Notes under the pieces: generated by a model
Database searches by the model: none
What the model saw: the letters and a program-made list of their open reading frames with translations, nothing else
What the model was told of the DNA's origin: nothing
Source of the DNA: Actinomyces weissii
GTDB lineage: Bacteria; Actinomycetota; Actinomycetes; Actinomycetales; Actinomycetaceae
Assembly: GCF_016598775.1 (NCBI RefSeq)
Contig: NZ_CP066802.1
Span: forward strand, 1,860,001-1,924,000
Length of the DNA stretch: 64,000 bases
Reading direction: 5' to 3'
Translations under genes and position numbers: made by a program
Part shown: one piece after another, positions 1-8,884 of the stretch
Layout of the letters: every line of letters starts with the position of its first letter
Numbering within the stretch: position 1 is the stretch's first letter

Positions 1-640
1 CGCCCAGCAGGGGGCAGCCAAACTCACCTGATCTGGGCAAGACTGTGCCGGTCCAGGCGGAACTGGCGGGCCTGGGAAAGAAGGCTGGGCAGGACGACCC
101 CACTAACCCCCACGACACGCCCGAATCACACACACATTCGCGCCGATAACCCCCGATCCCCCCGAACCACACACATTCGCACTGATAACTCGAACTGCGC
201 TCGTCCAGGAAAGACTGTGGCCCGTGGGCCGGGATCCCTCCCGGCCCACGGGCCCTCGTCGTCAGGAGCCATGGCTGCGACCCGCGCGATTCCCATGACA
301 CGCGAGGAGCGGCTCCTGCTTCACCAGAACGTGGCCACCAGGCTCCCTTAAACCCGGTAGGACACTCAGCAGCAACCCTTCATCAGGTTCCCCAACCCTC
401 TAGGAGGCTGCCGTCCGGTGGTGACAACTATGTAAGCCCCTTCAACTGGGAGAACGCCCCCGCACTGGCTGAGAACTTCCTTGGAAACAGTCAACGTCCC
501 GGTAAAGCACCGGCTCGGCCACCTGCCCACCCCGCCGTCGACCGCAGGCCCCACCCTGGCTCCTCCACGTACTGGTGGGCCTGCACAGGTCTGACGGCTG
601 ACCGCCCCACGGCCTTGGCCGCTTCCAGGACAATCAGCCC
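1..640. other. Left-edge intergenic region, possible 3' end of an upstream gene
   Basis: No convincing complete gene is visible here. The frame starting at base 3 is open to a TAA at 147-149 and could be the C-terminus of a gene outside the window, but 49 open codons in GC-rich DNA is weak evidence. Two imperfect direct repeats containing CACACATTCG lie around 125-190. A 26-codon frame at 271-351 has an AGGAG in front of its ATG; it resembles nothing I know and may be chance. A strong hairpin sits between these at 219-254. Confidence 0.4.
219..254. terminator. Strong hairpin, probable transcription terminator
   Basis: A perfect 15-bp stem (GGCCCGTGGGCCGGG pairs with CCCGGCCCACGGGCC) closes a 6-nt loop. 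There is no U-tract, as is common in high-GC actinobacteria. It probably ends transcription from the left edge of the window. Confidence 0.65.
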
Positions 641-1315
641 ATGAGCAGTACGAGGCCTTCACAAGCACCCAGCCCGCCCCCGCCCAGCGCTCCCGGGCCC
701 TTCCCGGACGCCGCCCGCTACCTCAGCCAGGACGGCCGCTCCAACCGCCAACGCATGCGGGACGGAGACTGGTACGTCTCCGACGACGCCGAGAACGAGA
801 CCGTCAGCGCCCGCGCCAGGCGCGCCCTGGCCCGCTACGAGCAGGCCTTTATCGACGGCGACCCGCAGGCCGGGGAGCACCTGCGCCAGGCCGTGCCCGC
901 AGCCCACCCGACGGCGACGGTCCGCCCGCCCCTGTGGGTGGACTACGGGGAGAACCTGAGCATCGGCGCCGGGACCTTCATCAACTACGGGCTCACCGCG
1001 CTCGACGTCGCCCCCATCAGCATCGGCGACCGCTGCCAGATCGGCCCCCACTGCCAGCTGCTCACCCCCATCCACCCCCTGGAGCCCTCCCCCCGGGCCG
1101 CCGGGGTGGAGTCCGCCGACCCGATCGTGCTGGAGGACAACGTGTGGCTCGGGGGCGGGGTGATCGTGTGCCCCGGGGTGCGGATCGGCCGCAACTCGGT
1201 GATCGGGGCGGGCAGCGTCGTGACCCGTGACGTACCCCCAGACGTGGTGGCGGTGGGCAACCCGGCACGCGTGCTGCGCGCGCTGGACGACTCCACCTTC
1301 CGGCCGCGCCACTGA
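641..1315 (+). CDS. Sugar/maltose O-acetyltransferase, hexapeptide-repeat family
   Basis: 224 aa. It probably transfers acetyl from acetyl-CoA to a sugar hydroxyl in the cytoplasm (Maa/NodL/LacA family). Residues 40-75 (DGDWYVSDDAENE...RARRALARYEQAF) match the N-terminal maltose-acetyltransferase helices. Residues 95-215 carry the left-handed beta-helix: IGAGTFINYG, IGDRCQIGPHC, the loop with a histidine (TPIHPLE) expected to hold the catalytic His, and VWLGGGVIVCPGVRIGRNSVIGAGSVV, ending NPARVLR. The first ~37 residues are Pro/Ser-rich and unusual, so translation might instead start at the internal ATG at 755. An AGGA lies ~10 nt before 641. It appears monocistronic. The acceptor sugar cannot be told from sequence. 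Confidence 0.85.
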   Translation: MSSTRPSQAPSPPPPSAPGPFPDAARYLSQDGRSNRQRMRDGDWYVSDDAENETVSARARRALARYEQAFIDGDPQAGEHLRQAVPAAHPTATVRPPLWVDYGENLSIGAGTFINYGLTALDVAPISIGDRCQIGPHCQLLTPIHPLEPSPRAAGVESADPIVLEDNVWLGGGVIVCPGVRIGRNSVIGAGSVVTRDVPPDVVAVGNPARVLRALDDSTFRPRH

Positions 1316-2061
1316 ATCCCGGAGCCTGCACCGACGCTTAGGGTACCTTGCCAGTGTCTTGAGGGCGCCTTGAGGGGGGATCTGGCGGACAGGTGTCCGG
1401 ACTGGTGACCAAGGCCGTTATCGGCCCTGTGCGGCTGGGCAGGATTGGCGGAATCATGCGGATCGCGCGCGGCGCTCCGGGCTGTTGGTCATCAATTTGG
1501 ACACCTCCGCCCCGTTCACCGTCGTCCGGGTGCTGGTGGAGGCGGGGTGGCTGTGCGGGGCGGGGTGCATACGGGCTCGCACCGGTGCAGGCTGCGGGGC
1601 ATGGGACTGGGGCAGGGCTGCGTGGACGGGCTGGAAGGACCCGGTATCTCCACCCGCCCGCCCCAGAACCAGGATCGCGCCCAAACCCGGCCCCACCACG
1701 CCCTCAGGCCAGCGGCGGCTGCGGGGAGGGACCGCCTCCTTATGCCCAGGCCCGGCCCCACCGCGTCTTCATGCCAGCGGCGGCTGCGGGGAGGGACCGG
1801 ACGCCTTACGCCCAGCACCTGCCCCCCGCAAGACCCTAGGCTGAGCCACACCAGCAGAAAAGCTCAACGAGCTGCTGCAAACACACAACAACAAACCCCT
1901 CGCACCCACCCCCTGAAACCACCATATTAGGCTTACCTAACCGGTCTCGTGAGCCATATGTCCCGGTCTCGTGGTACCGATGTCCCGGTCTCGCGAGACC
2001 GGGACATCGGTACCACGAGACCGGTGGGACGCACACACGCGACCACCTGGGAGGCACCACC
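1316..2061. other. 746-bp intergenic region with direct repeats and a family A repeat
   Basis: No frame here has recognisable protein features or a well-placed ribosome-binding site. It contains two imperfect copies of a ~48-bp block sharing CAGCGGCGGCTGCGGGGAGG (1687-1734 and 1751-1799), and ends in the family A repeat and perfect palindrome at 1927-2024. The GH13 gene ends at 2062, so the palindrome lies at its 3' side. Confidence 0.6.
1927..2024 (+). repeat. Family A repeat, locus 1, with a perfect 62-bp palindrome
   Basis: The leader TTAGG-N4-CCTAA (1928-1941) is followed by two 22-nt units with the core ATGTCCCGGTCTCG. The second unit is mirrored exactly: bases 1963-1993 and 1994-2024 are reverse complements with no loop (31-bp arms). 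It lies 38 bp beyond the stop codon of the minus-strand GH13 gene and could end its transcript. TTAGGCTTACCTAA also resembles the right half of a DtxR/IdeR iron box, but the left half does not match. Confidence 0.8.
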
Positions 2062-3915
2062 TCAGAGGCGGCGACGCAGCACCACCGAGTCCCAGCCTGC
2101 CAAGTGCCCGGGAAAGCCCACGCCGTCGGCCCCAGCCGCAGGAGCAGGCAGGCTGGCCTGCAGAAGCAGCTCCGCGCTTTCCCACTCGCCCAGGTCCACC
2201 CCCTCCGCAGCCAGGCGGGTCCGCAGCGCCGACCCCTCCGTCAGGTCCAGGCCCGCCCGCGTGACCGAGGCCAGCAGCAGCACCTGCACCTGCCCGCTCG
2301 CGTCCCGGTGCTCGCGCAGCACCACCCAGGAGGTGGGGTCATCCGCAGCCAGCAGCCGGAAGCTCCCCAGCGCCACGGTGTCGCAGCTGTGCCGCAGGGA
2401 GATCAGGGCCCGGTAGTGCTCGAACACGCTGCCGGGCACCCCCACCTGCGCCGCGGCGTTGACCTGCGGGTAGTTGGCGGTGACGTCTATCCAAGGGGTG
2501 CCGGTGGTGAATCCAGCCGCCTCCGTGGCGTCCCACTGCACCGGCGTGCGCGCGTTGTCCCGGGAGTTCGGGGCCATCCGGGCCAGGACGGCCTCCGGCT
2601 CCTCGCCCTGGCGCACGCGCTCGTGGTAGTAGTTCACGGACTCCAGGTCACGGTAGCTGTCGATCCCGCGCAGGCCGGTGTTGGTCTGCCCCAGCTCCTG
2701 CCCTTGGTAGACGTAGGGGGTGCCGCGATGCAGGTGCAGCACGGAGGCCAGGGTCTTGGCGCTGATACTGCGCCACGCCGGGTCGGCGTCGCCAAAGCGG
2801 GAGACCGCCCGCGGCTGGTCGTGGTTGTCCCAGTAGCTGGAGTTCCAGCCGACCTCGGCCACCAGGTGCCCGGCGGCGTCGCGCACGGGCGCCAGCGCCT
2901 CCTGCCAGGCAGCCAGGTTCTCCTTGAGGGCCCGCAGGTCAACAGTCCGGGGGTCGAACTTGCCCCCGGGGCCTTCCGCCAGGCTCACGTGCTGGAACTG
3001 GAAGACCATGTCCAGCTCACCCCGGCCCGGGTCGGTGTACCGGCGGGCCTCGCTCAGGGTGACGCCCGGGGTCTCACCCACGGTCAGCACGTGCCGGTGG
3101 CGCGGCTGGAAGACCACACGGTTCATCTCCGCCAGGAACTCGTGGACACGCGGCCCGTTGGCCACCGCCTCGAAACCTGAGCCGTACCGGTCCCCCGGCC
3201 CCTGGGGGCCGTCCGCCAGCGGGTAGGTCTTGGAGACCAGGTTGATGACGTCCATGCGGAAGCCGTCCACGCCCCGGTCCAGCCAGCGTCCCATCAGGTC
3301 GTACACGGCCTGCCGGACCTGCGGGTTCTCCCAGTTCAGGTCAGGCTGCTTGGCTGAGAACAGGTGCAGGTAGAACTCGCCCGTGCGCGCGTCCCACTGC
3401 CAAGCCGACCCGGAGAAGGCCGAGCCCCAGTTGGTGGGCTCCGTGCCCGGCTCCCCCGGCTCCAGGCCATGAACCTCCCGGGCGGGGCGCCAGACGTACC
3501 AGTCCCGCTGGGGGTCCGTCCTGGAGGACCTAGCGGCCTGGAACCAGGGGTGCTCGTCACTGGTGTGGTTGACCACCAGGTCCATGACCAGCCGCATGCC
3601 CCGCTGGTGCAGCCCGGCCACCAGCTCATCCAGGTCCGCCAGCGAGCCGAAGACCGGGTCGATGTCCTCGTAGTCGGATATGTCGTAGCCGTTGTCGTCC
3701 TGGGGTGAGCGGTACACCGGGCTCAGCCACACCACGTCCACGCCCAGGGCGTCCAGGTAGTCCAGCCGGGAGACCACCCCCTGCAGGTCGCCGACGCCGT
3801 CGCCGTCGGTGTCCTGGAAGGAGCGCGGGTAGACCTGGTAGACGACGGCGCGCCGCCACCACCCAGGCTCCTCCCCTACGTGGCGCGGGCTGGGGACAAG
3901 GAGCGGGTAGCCCAT
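2062..3915 (-). CDS. GH13 alpha-glucosidase (alpha-glucoside hydrolase)
   Basis: 617 aa, cytoplasmic (no signal peptide). It hydrolyses terminal alpha-1,4 or alpha-1,6 glucosidic bonds of the oligosaccharide imported by the adjacent ABC transporter. All GH13 landmarks are present: MDLVVNHTSD near 111-120, DGFRMDV with nucleophile Asp222, TVGETPG with acid/base Glu281, and DNHDQPRAVSR with the transition-state Asp366. The order fits the oligo-1,6-glucosidase/alpha-glucosidase subfamily; sucrose or trehalose-6-phosphate specificity cannot be excluded. The start is supported by AGGAG just before ATG 3915. It is the last gene of the operon, 73 nt after the second permease, and family A locus 1 lies past its stop. 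Confidence 0.93.
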   Translation of the reverse strand: MGYPLLVPSPRHVGEEPGWWRRAVVYQVYPRSFQDTDGDGVGDLQGVVSRLDYLDALGVDVVWLSPVYRSPQDDNGYDISDYEDIDPVFGSLADLDELVAGLHQRGMRLVMDLVVNHTSDEHPWFQAARSSRTDPQRDWYVWRPAREVHGLEPGEPGTEPTNWGSAFSGSAWQWDARTGEFYLHLFSAKQPDLNWENPQVRQAVYDLMGRWLDRGVDGFRMDVINLVSKTYPLADGPQGPGDRYGSGFEAVANGPRVHEFLAEMNRVVFQPRHRHVLTVGETPGVTLSEARRYTDPGRGELDMVFQFQHVSLAEGPGGKFDPRTVDLRALKENLAAWQEALAPVRDAAGHLVAEVGWNSSYWDNHDQPRAVSRFGDADPAWRSISAKTLASVLHLHRGTPYVYQGQELGQTNTGLRGIDSYRDLESVNYYHERVRQGEEPEAVLARMAPNSRDNARTPVQWDATEAAGFTTGTPWIDVTANYPQVNAAAQVGVPGSVFEHYRALISLRHSCDTVALGSFRLLAADDPTSWVVLREHRDASGQVQVLLLASVTRAGLDLTEGSALRTRLAAEGVDLGEWESAELLLQASLPAPAAGADGVGFPGHLAGWDSVVLRRRL

Positions 3916-3988
3916 GGAGACTCCTAGGCTGCTTGGGACTGACCGGTGGACAGGCAGCGGCCTGGGCCTGGCCGCCCCCCGTCCCGGC

Positions 3989-4894
3989 TCACTTCTGCGA
4001 GCCGCGCATGACGCCGGAGATGACCCAGCGCTGCGAGAAGACGTAGACGAGGAACATGGGCGCGATCGCCATCAGGTAGGAGGCGAAGGAGACCGGGTAG
4101 TTCGTGTTGAACTGGCTCTGGAACACGTACTGGGCCAGTGGCAGCGTGGCCTTGGTCTGGTCGGTGAGGATGACCAGGGGCAGCAGGAAGTCGTTCCAGG
4201 CCCACAGGCAGGTGAGGATCCCCACGGTCGCGTTCATGGGGGTCAGCAGCGGGAAGACCACCTTCCAGAAGATCTGCCAGCGGGAGGCGCCGTCAATGGC
4301 CGCGGCCTCCTCCAGCTCCTCGGGGATGGACTTGATGAACGAGGTGTACAGCAGGATGTTGAAGGCGAGCCCGTAGACCACGTACAGGATGATCAGCCCC
4401 GCCTCGTTGTCCAGGTGCAGGAAGGCCGTCTCCTTGACCACCGGCAGCATGATGATCGGGAAGGGAACGAACAGCGCCGCCACGAAGTAGTAGTACAGGC
4501 GTCGGAACCAGGGCCAGTGCAGGTTGCGCCCCAGGGCGTAGGCCACCATGGAGTTGGTCAGCAGGGTCAGGACCGTGGCCCCCACAGTGACTACCGCGGA
4601 GGTCAGCAGCCGCTTGGGGTAGGAGGTCAGCTCCCAGGCTGTCGCGAAGTTCTTCAGGCTCAGGGAGCGGGGCAGCGCCCAGCCGGAGGCGGCCAGCTCC
4701 TCCGGGGTCTTGAAGGCGGTGACCACGGTGAAGTACAGCGGCACGAGGATCGTCAGGCTCAGGACCACCGCCAGGGCGGTCGCCCACCAGTTGGTTCCCC
4801 CTAAGGCTGTTTCCCGACGACGACGCTGCCGGTCCTGGGTCACGGTGGTCCCCGTCCCCGGGGCTGCGGTGGTGGTGGCGGTTGTGGACGTCAT
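3989..4894 (-). CDS. ABC sugar transporter permease, MalG/AglG type
   Basis: 301 aa inner-membrane permease with six predicted helices (first ~residues 37-58). The EAA loop that docks the ATPase is visible around 195-215 (EEAAAIDGASRWQIFWKVVFPLLTP). The 30-residue N-terminus is Thr-rich. It starts 3 nt after the preceding permease stops, so the two are translated as a pair. No ATPase gene is in the cluster, as is common for actinobacterial sugar operons served by a shared MsiK-type ATPase; that is inference. Confidence 0.92.
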   Translation of the reverse strand: MTSTTATTTAAPGTGTTVTQDRQRRRRETALGGTNWWATALAVVLSLTILVPLYFTVVTAFKTPEELAASGWALPRSLSLKNFATAWELTSYPKRLLTSAVVTVGATVLTLLTNSMVAYALGRNLHWPWFRRLYYYFVAALFVPFPIIMLPVVKETAFLHLDNEAGLIILYVVYGLAFNILLYTSFIKSIPEELEEAAAIDGASRWQIFWKVVFPLLTPMNATVGILTCLWAWNDFLLPLVILTDQTKATLPLAQYVFQSQFNTNYPVSFASYLMAIAPMFLVYVFSQRWVISGVMRGSQK

Positions 4895-4897
4895 GGC

Positions 4898-5848
4898 TCA
4901 GACCCTTTCCTGGCTCTGGGTGAAACGCAGCTGGGCGAAGGACAGGAGCACCACGATCAGGAAGTAGATGATGCCGTTGGCCGTCTGGTAGGCGTACTCA
5001 CCGCCCTGGAACCCGTTGGTGAAGATGAGGTAGGAGATGGACTGGGTGGCGGTGCCGGGGCCGCCGGAGGTCAGGGCGACGATCTGGTCGAACACCCCCA
5101 GGAAGCCTTTGAAGGACAGCACCATGTTGATGCCCATGTACGGGATGATCAGCGGCAGCGTCATGGACCACAGGCGCCTGACGGGCCCGGCGCCGTCCAG
5201 GGCGGAGGCCTCGTAGATCTCCTCGGGGACCGTCTGGAGCCCGGCGAGGTAGATGATGGTGTTGTAGGCGACCGTCTGCCACACGCCCACCAGCACGACC
5301 GCCAGCCAGGCCAGGGACTCGTTGGCAAGCAGGGAGGTGCTCAGCCACTCCCAGCCCAGGGCCTTGCCGACCAGGGGCAGGTTGTTGGTGAACAGGTAGC
5401 TGAAGATGTAGGACACCACCAGGACCGGCAGGACGTAGGGGATGAAGAAGACCCCACGCAGCAGGCTGCGTGCCTTGATCTTGGCGTTGAGCAGCAGGGC
5501 CAGCCCCAAGGAGACCAGGTTGGTCAGCAGCGAGGCGACGATCGCGTACTTGAAGGTGAACAGGTAGGACTGCCAGATGATCTCGTCGCTCAGGAGGTTC
5601 TTGTAGTTGGCCAGCCCCACGAAGTGCCAGTCGCCGTAGCCCTTCGAGTTGGTGAAGGTGTAGAAGAACCCGGTCAGCAGGGGGATGGTGAGCAGGACGG
5701 TGAAGACCAGGGCGGCGGGAACCGTCATCCAGATGAATGCCGGGTCCACCTTCCGGGACCGGGGGCGGCTGCCCTGAGTGGGACGGTCGGGACGGTCTGG
5801 GCGGTTGGTACGGGCGGGGGCCTCAGCGGCTTTGACTGATGTGCTCAT
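4898..5848 (-). CDS. ABC sugar transporter permease, MalF/AglF type
   Basis: 316 aa integral membrane permease. After a basic, Pro-rich cytoplasmic tail of ~38 residues, six hydrophobic helices begin at FIWMTVPAALVFTVLLTIPLLTG. The EAA motif appears near residues 221-240 (EIYEASALDGAGPVRRLWSMTLPLIIPY). It forms the heterodimeric channel with the following permease and receives alpha-glucoside from the binding protein encoded 15 nt upstream. The order binding protein, permease, permease, glycosidase is the usual agl/mal arrangement. Confidence 0.92.
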   Translation of the reverse strand: MSTSVKAAEAPARTNRPDRPDRPTQGSRPRSRKVDPAFIWMTVPAALVFTVLLTIPLLTGFFYTFTNSKGYGDWHFVGLANYKNLLSDEIIWQSYLFTFKYAIVASLLTNLVSLGLALLLNAKIKARSLLRGVFFIPYVLPVLVVSYIFSYLFTNNLPLVGKALGWEWLSTSLLANESLAWLAVVLVGVWQTVAYNTIIYLAGLQTVPEEIYEASALDGAGPVRRLWSMTLPLIIPYMGINMVLSFKGFLGVFDQIVALTSGGPGTATQSISYLIFTNGFQGGEYAYQTANGIIYFLIVVLLSFAQLRFTQSQERV

Positions 5849-5863
5849 CTGTCTGCTCCTGGC

Positions 5864-7135
5864 TCACTCGGACTCTTTGACACGGCGGATGACCTTGTCC
5901 CACCGGTTGTCCAGCGTGGACACCAGCTGGTCCACGTCCCCACTGAAGAGGAACTGCTGCAGGTAGGCGTTCAAGGTGATGGCGGGCGGGAAGCTGTGGT
6001 CGGAGTAGGTGGCCACGCGCCCCTGGTCGAAGTAGGGCTGCAGCCCTACCAGCGCCGGGTCCTGGGCGGACAGGCTGGTCAGGGTCGGGTAGGCCACCTG
6101 CTCCTGGCAGTAGGCGCGCATGTTCTCTGCGGCCAGGACGTGCTCCAGGAAGCGGCGGCACTCCTCCGGGTGCTTGGGGTCCTTGCCCATGGTGAAGGCC
6201 ACGTCCACGCCGGAGACGACCTTGGTGTCGGCGGCTGAGTCCGCGGGGACGGCGAAGGTGCCCAGGTTGATGTCCTCGTTGTAGGAGCGGATCGCGGGGA
6301 TGGCGTAGGTTCCGTGCCAGTACATGGCGCCTTTGCCCTGGGCGAAGCCCTGGTTGCCGTCGTTGTAGCCCAGGCTCGCCTTGTCGTCGTTGCCGTAGCC
6401 GTAGGCCTGGCGCATCTTCTCGAAGACGGGGCTCAGCTCCCGGAAGGAGGTGCCGGAGCCGAGGTCGGCGCGCTGCTGGTACCAGGCGGCGACGCCGTCG
6501 GTAAGGAAGGAGCCGGAGAGGGAGGCGAAGGCCGGGGAGCTGGTCCAGCTGTCCTTGGTGGCCCAGTAGAAGGGGTTTATGCCCTGGGCCGTAAGCTCTT
6601 CGCAGACCTCGATCAGCTGTGCCCAGGTGCTGGGGGGCTCCACACCGGCCTGTGCGAATACGTCCTTGTTGTAGATGATGCCGGAGCCGTTGTCCGCGAA
6701 GGCGATCCCGTTGGTCTGCCCCTGGCCTCCGGTTCCCAGCGTGTCGAGGATCGAGGCGATGGCCGGGTTGACGCCGTCCAGCAGCCCGGAGGGCCGGAAG
6801 TCGTAGAAGATCTTGGTCCTTGCCAGGGCGCCGTAGCTGTAGTCGCCGTTGATGGTGAGCAGGTCGGGTACGTCTCCCTTGACCAGGCGGGCCCGCAGCG
6901 AGGTGATGCTGGAGGCCTGGAAGTTCTGTCTGACCACCACGTCCGGGTTGGCGGCGTTGAACTCCGCGCAGATCCGGTCGAAGAGCTCGATGGCCTCGCT
7001 CTTGAACTGGAAGAGCTCTAGGTGGACCTTGCCGTCACCGCCCGCACCGCAACCGGTGACGGTGGCTCCGGCAGCTGCGAGCGCCGCGGCCCGCGCCGTG
7101 CCCGCCAGGAAGGAGCGCCTGCTCAGTGCTGTCAT
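5864..7135 (-). CDS. Extracellular sugar-binding lipoprotein of ABC transporter
   Basis: 423 aa. The N-terminus MTALSRRSFLAGTA has the twin-arginine motif RRSFLAG, a hydrophobic stretch and a lipobox-like VTGC with the acylated Cys near residue 30, so it is probably exported by Tat and lipid-anchored. The body is a family 1 solute-binding protein (LELFQFKSEAIELFDRICAEFN; NGIAFADNGSGIIYNKDVFAQAG; KDPKHPEECRRFLEHVL). The start at ATG 7135 is preferred over an in-frame start 16 codons upstream because of GGGAG ahead of it and the correct signal peptide. It is first in the alpha-glucoside operon and divergent from the ROK regulator. Confidence 0.93.
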   Translation of the reverse strand: MTALSRRSFLAGTARAAALAAAGATVTGCGAGGDGKVHLELFQFKSEAIELFDRICAEFNAANPDVVVRQNFQASSITSLRARLVKGDVPDLLTINGDYSYGALARTKIFYDFRPSGLLDGVNPAIASILDTLGTGGQGQTNGIAFADNGSGIIYNKDVFAQAGVEPPSTWAQLIEVCEELTAQGINPFYWATKDSWTSSPAFASLSGSFLTDGVAAWYQQRADLGSGTSFRELSPVFEKMRQAYGYGNDDKASLGYNDGNQGFAQGKGAMYWHGTYAIPAIRSYNEDINLGTFAVPADSAADTKVVSGVDVAFTMGKDPKHPEECRRFLEHVLAAENMRAYCQEQVAYPTLTSLSAQDPALVGLQPYFDQGRVATYSDHSFPPAITLNAYLQQFLFSGDVDQLVSTLDNRWDKVIRRVKESE

Positions 7136-7263
7136 GTGTGTCTCCCGCGCGTCATTGCCTACTAGGGGAACCGTCCGCCGCACCAGGCGGGGCGGACGGC
7201 ATTATTTTGCTCCGAAAAAAACACCTGCGCAAGTGAGGCCCCAACCCTGGCAACCGCTCGGGC
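7136..7263. promoter_or_regulatory. Divergent control region of the alpha-glucoside operon and ROK gene
   Basis: An AT-rich core (ATTATTTTGCTCCGAAAAAAA, 7201-7220) stands out in GC-rich DNA and is the likely promoter/operator area. On the minus strand, TTGCGC and an AAAATAAT about 18 bp apart could serve the transporter operon. Between it and the lipoprotein start lies a perfect 9-bp-arm hairpin at 7171-7199 (CCGTCCGCC with GGCGGACGG), which would fall in the 5' leader. The neighbouring ROK protein is the obvious candidate regulator, but I see no confirmed operator. Confidence 0.55.
7171..7199. promoter_or_regulatory. Leader hairpin or operator before the transporter operon
   Basis: CCGTCCGCC and GGCGGACGG pair perfectly around an 11-nt loop, 36 nt upstream of the binding-protein start codon. 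It may be a leader-RNA hairpin or a dyad operator for the ROK protein; sequence alone does not decide. Confidence 0.5.
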
Positions 7264-8835
7264 ATGATGGGCGGCATGCCCCAGCCAGCAACGCAGGACC
7301 CCCCGCCCGACCGCCCGCGCACCCGCGCCACCACCGACAGCCCGACGACGTCGCCCTGGGCCTGCCTGACCGGCACCCAGCGCGCCCTGGTGCTGGCACT
7401 GATGCAGCACGGCCAGCTCTCCCGCCCAGCGCTCATGGAGCTGCTCTCCGTCTCCCCCGGCTCCATCACCCGCCTGGCCACGCCGCTCGTGGAGGCGGGG
7501 CTCCTGGTCTCACGCACCGAGCAGGTTGCGAGCACCGGCCGCCCGCAGTCACCGCTGGCGCTGCGCGCCCAGACCGAGAGCGTCCTGGGGGTGACCCTCT
7601 CGGGGACCACGCTCACGGCAGTGCTCACCGACCTGTCCCTCGCTCCGGTCGCCACCGTGCGCTACCGCCTGGTCAGCCACAGGCCTCAGGACGTGGCCGA
7701 CCAGGTGGCCGCGGCCCTCAGTGAGCTGACGGCCACCGCGTGCACGGCAGCCTCCCCCGCTGAGCCTGGCAGTGGGAGCGGTAGTGGCGACGGGAGCGGT
7801 AGTAGCAGCGGGAGCGGGAGCGACGTCGGTACTGGCGGTGGCTCTGGCGTCGGCGTCGGTACTGGCGGTGGCTCTGGCGTCGGCGTCGGTACTGGCGGTG
7901 GCTCTGGCGTCGGCGTCGGTACTGGCACTGGCAGTAGCAGCGGGACCAGCAGCGGGAATGGGACCGGCACCGGCTCCGGCGTCACCCCCGGCAGCGGGAC
8001 CAGCAGTGGGACCGCGACCAGCAGCGGCTCCCGCTTCGGCGTCAGCCCTGGCAGTGGGACCGACACCGGGACCAGCGACGAGCCCACCCCGCCAGTCGAC
8101 CAGCTCCCCCCACCCAGCTGCATCGGCCTCACACTGGGAGGCTCCAGCCCGGACGGGCGCCTGACCTCCGAGGCGGTGTTCCTGGGCTGGCGGCAGGTCC
8201 CGCTGGCCCAGATGATCCAGGAACGCACCGGTGTGCCCACCACCATCGGCAATGACCTGGGGGGATTCACGCTGGCGGAGTCGTGGTTCGGGGTCGGCAA
8301 GGAGCAGCAGACCTTCTGCCTGCTGACGGTCGGCGCAGGAGTCGGCTTCGGGATGGTCGTCCAGGGCCGGGTCCAGTCCTCCGTGGACAACGACCTGGGG
8401 CTGCTGGGCATGGTGCCAGTGCCAGACGACGGCGAGCCCCCCACCGCGCTGCCCGCGAAGGACTGCCTGACAAACCACGCCCTGGAGCAGGCCTGGACCG
8501 ACAAGGGCCACCCGGCCCGCACGGCGCAGGAGGTCCTTGACGCCGCCCAGGCGGGAGAGGCTGACGCCGTCGCCGTCTGCCGCCAGCTAGCGCGTCGGCT
8601 CGGGCGCCTAATCGGGACCGCCGCCGCCTTCTGCCTGCCGGAGGTGGTGGTGGTCGCCGGGGAGATGAGCGCCGTCGCCAGCCTGCTGGAGGACGAGGTG
8701 CGGGCGGGCATCAACCAGGTGCGGCGCCTGGAGGCAGAGCCCGTGCGCCTGGTGGTACGCCAGCACAATCGGGTCGACTGGGCCCGGGGCGCGGCGGCCC
8801 TGGCACTGCGGGAACGGGTCCGCGGCAGGCTGTGA
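7264..8835 (+). CDS. ROK-family transcriptional regulator with Gly/Ser/Thr repeat insertion
   Basis: 523 aa, against ~400 for typical ROK repressors. Residues 35-100 form the winged helix (LALMQHGQLSRPALMELLSVSPGSITRLATPLVEAGLL). A ROK sugar-kinase-like fold starts at VLGVTLSGTTLTAVLTDL (~108-125) and resumes at IGLTLGGSSPDGRL to the end. Between them, about residues 164-283 are a low-complexity Gly/Ser/Thr insert containing three perfect 10-residue repeats. The usual zinc motif (CxCGxxGCxE) is missing, and the DxGGT phosphate-binding motif is degenerate (LSGTT), so it is a sensor rather than a kinase. It is divergent from the alpha-glucoside operon and probably represses it. No clear Shine-Dalgarno precedes the start; ATGs at 7264, 7267 and 7276 are all possible. 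Confidence 0.85.
   Translation: MMGGMPQPATQDPPPDRPRTRATTDSPTTSPWACLTGTQRALVLALMQHGQLSRPALMELLSVSPGSITRLATPLVEAGLLVSRTEQVASTGRPQSPLALRAQTESVLGVTLSGTTLTAVLTDLSLAPVATVRYRLVSHRPQDVADQVAAALSELTATACTAASPAEPGSGSGSGDGSGSSSGSGSDVGTGGGSGVGVGTGGGSGVGVGTGGGSGVGVGTGTGSSSGTSSGNGTGTGSGVTPGSGTSSGTATSSGSRFGVSPGSGTDTGTSDEPTPPVDQLPPPSCIGLTLGGSSPDGRLTSEAVFLGWRQVPLAQMIQERTGVPTTIGNDLGGFTLAESWFGVGKEQQTFCLLTVGAGVGFGMVVQGRVQSSVDNDLGLLGMVPVPDDGEPPTALPAKDCLTNHALEQAWTDKGHPARTAQEVLDAAQAGEADAVAVCRQLARRLGRLIGTAAAFCLPEVVVVAGEMSAVASLLEDEVRAGINQVRRLEAEPVRLVVRQHNRVDWARGAAALALRERVRGRL
7831..7920 (+). repeat. Three perfect 30-bp tandem repeats inside the ROK gene
   Basis: Copies at 7831-7860, 7861-7890 and 7891-7920 are identical and start ACTGGCGGTGGCTCTGGCG. 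Each encodes ten residues of the pattern TGGGSGVGVG. The array sits in a longer Gly/Ser/Thr-rich tract (about 7760-8085). Identity at synonymous positions suggests recent slippage expansion. Confidence 0.95.
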
Positions 8836-8884
8836 CACCGGCCTCTCCCACCAGGTAGCCGCCTGCGTTGGCCAGTAGGACACC

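Noticed and set aside
1393..1930. Several overlapping frames of 80-160 codons on both strands
   Set aside because: No ribosome-binding site, no recognisable domain and Gly/Pro/Arg-rich composition typical of GC-rich noncoding DNA.
1927..1941. DtxR/IdeR iron box
   Set aside because: Only the right half (GGCTTACCTAA) fits; the left half does not match and similar leaders precede other arrays without iron genes.
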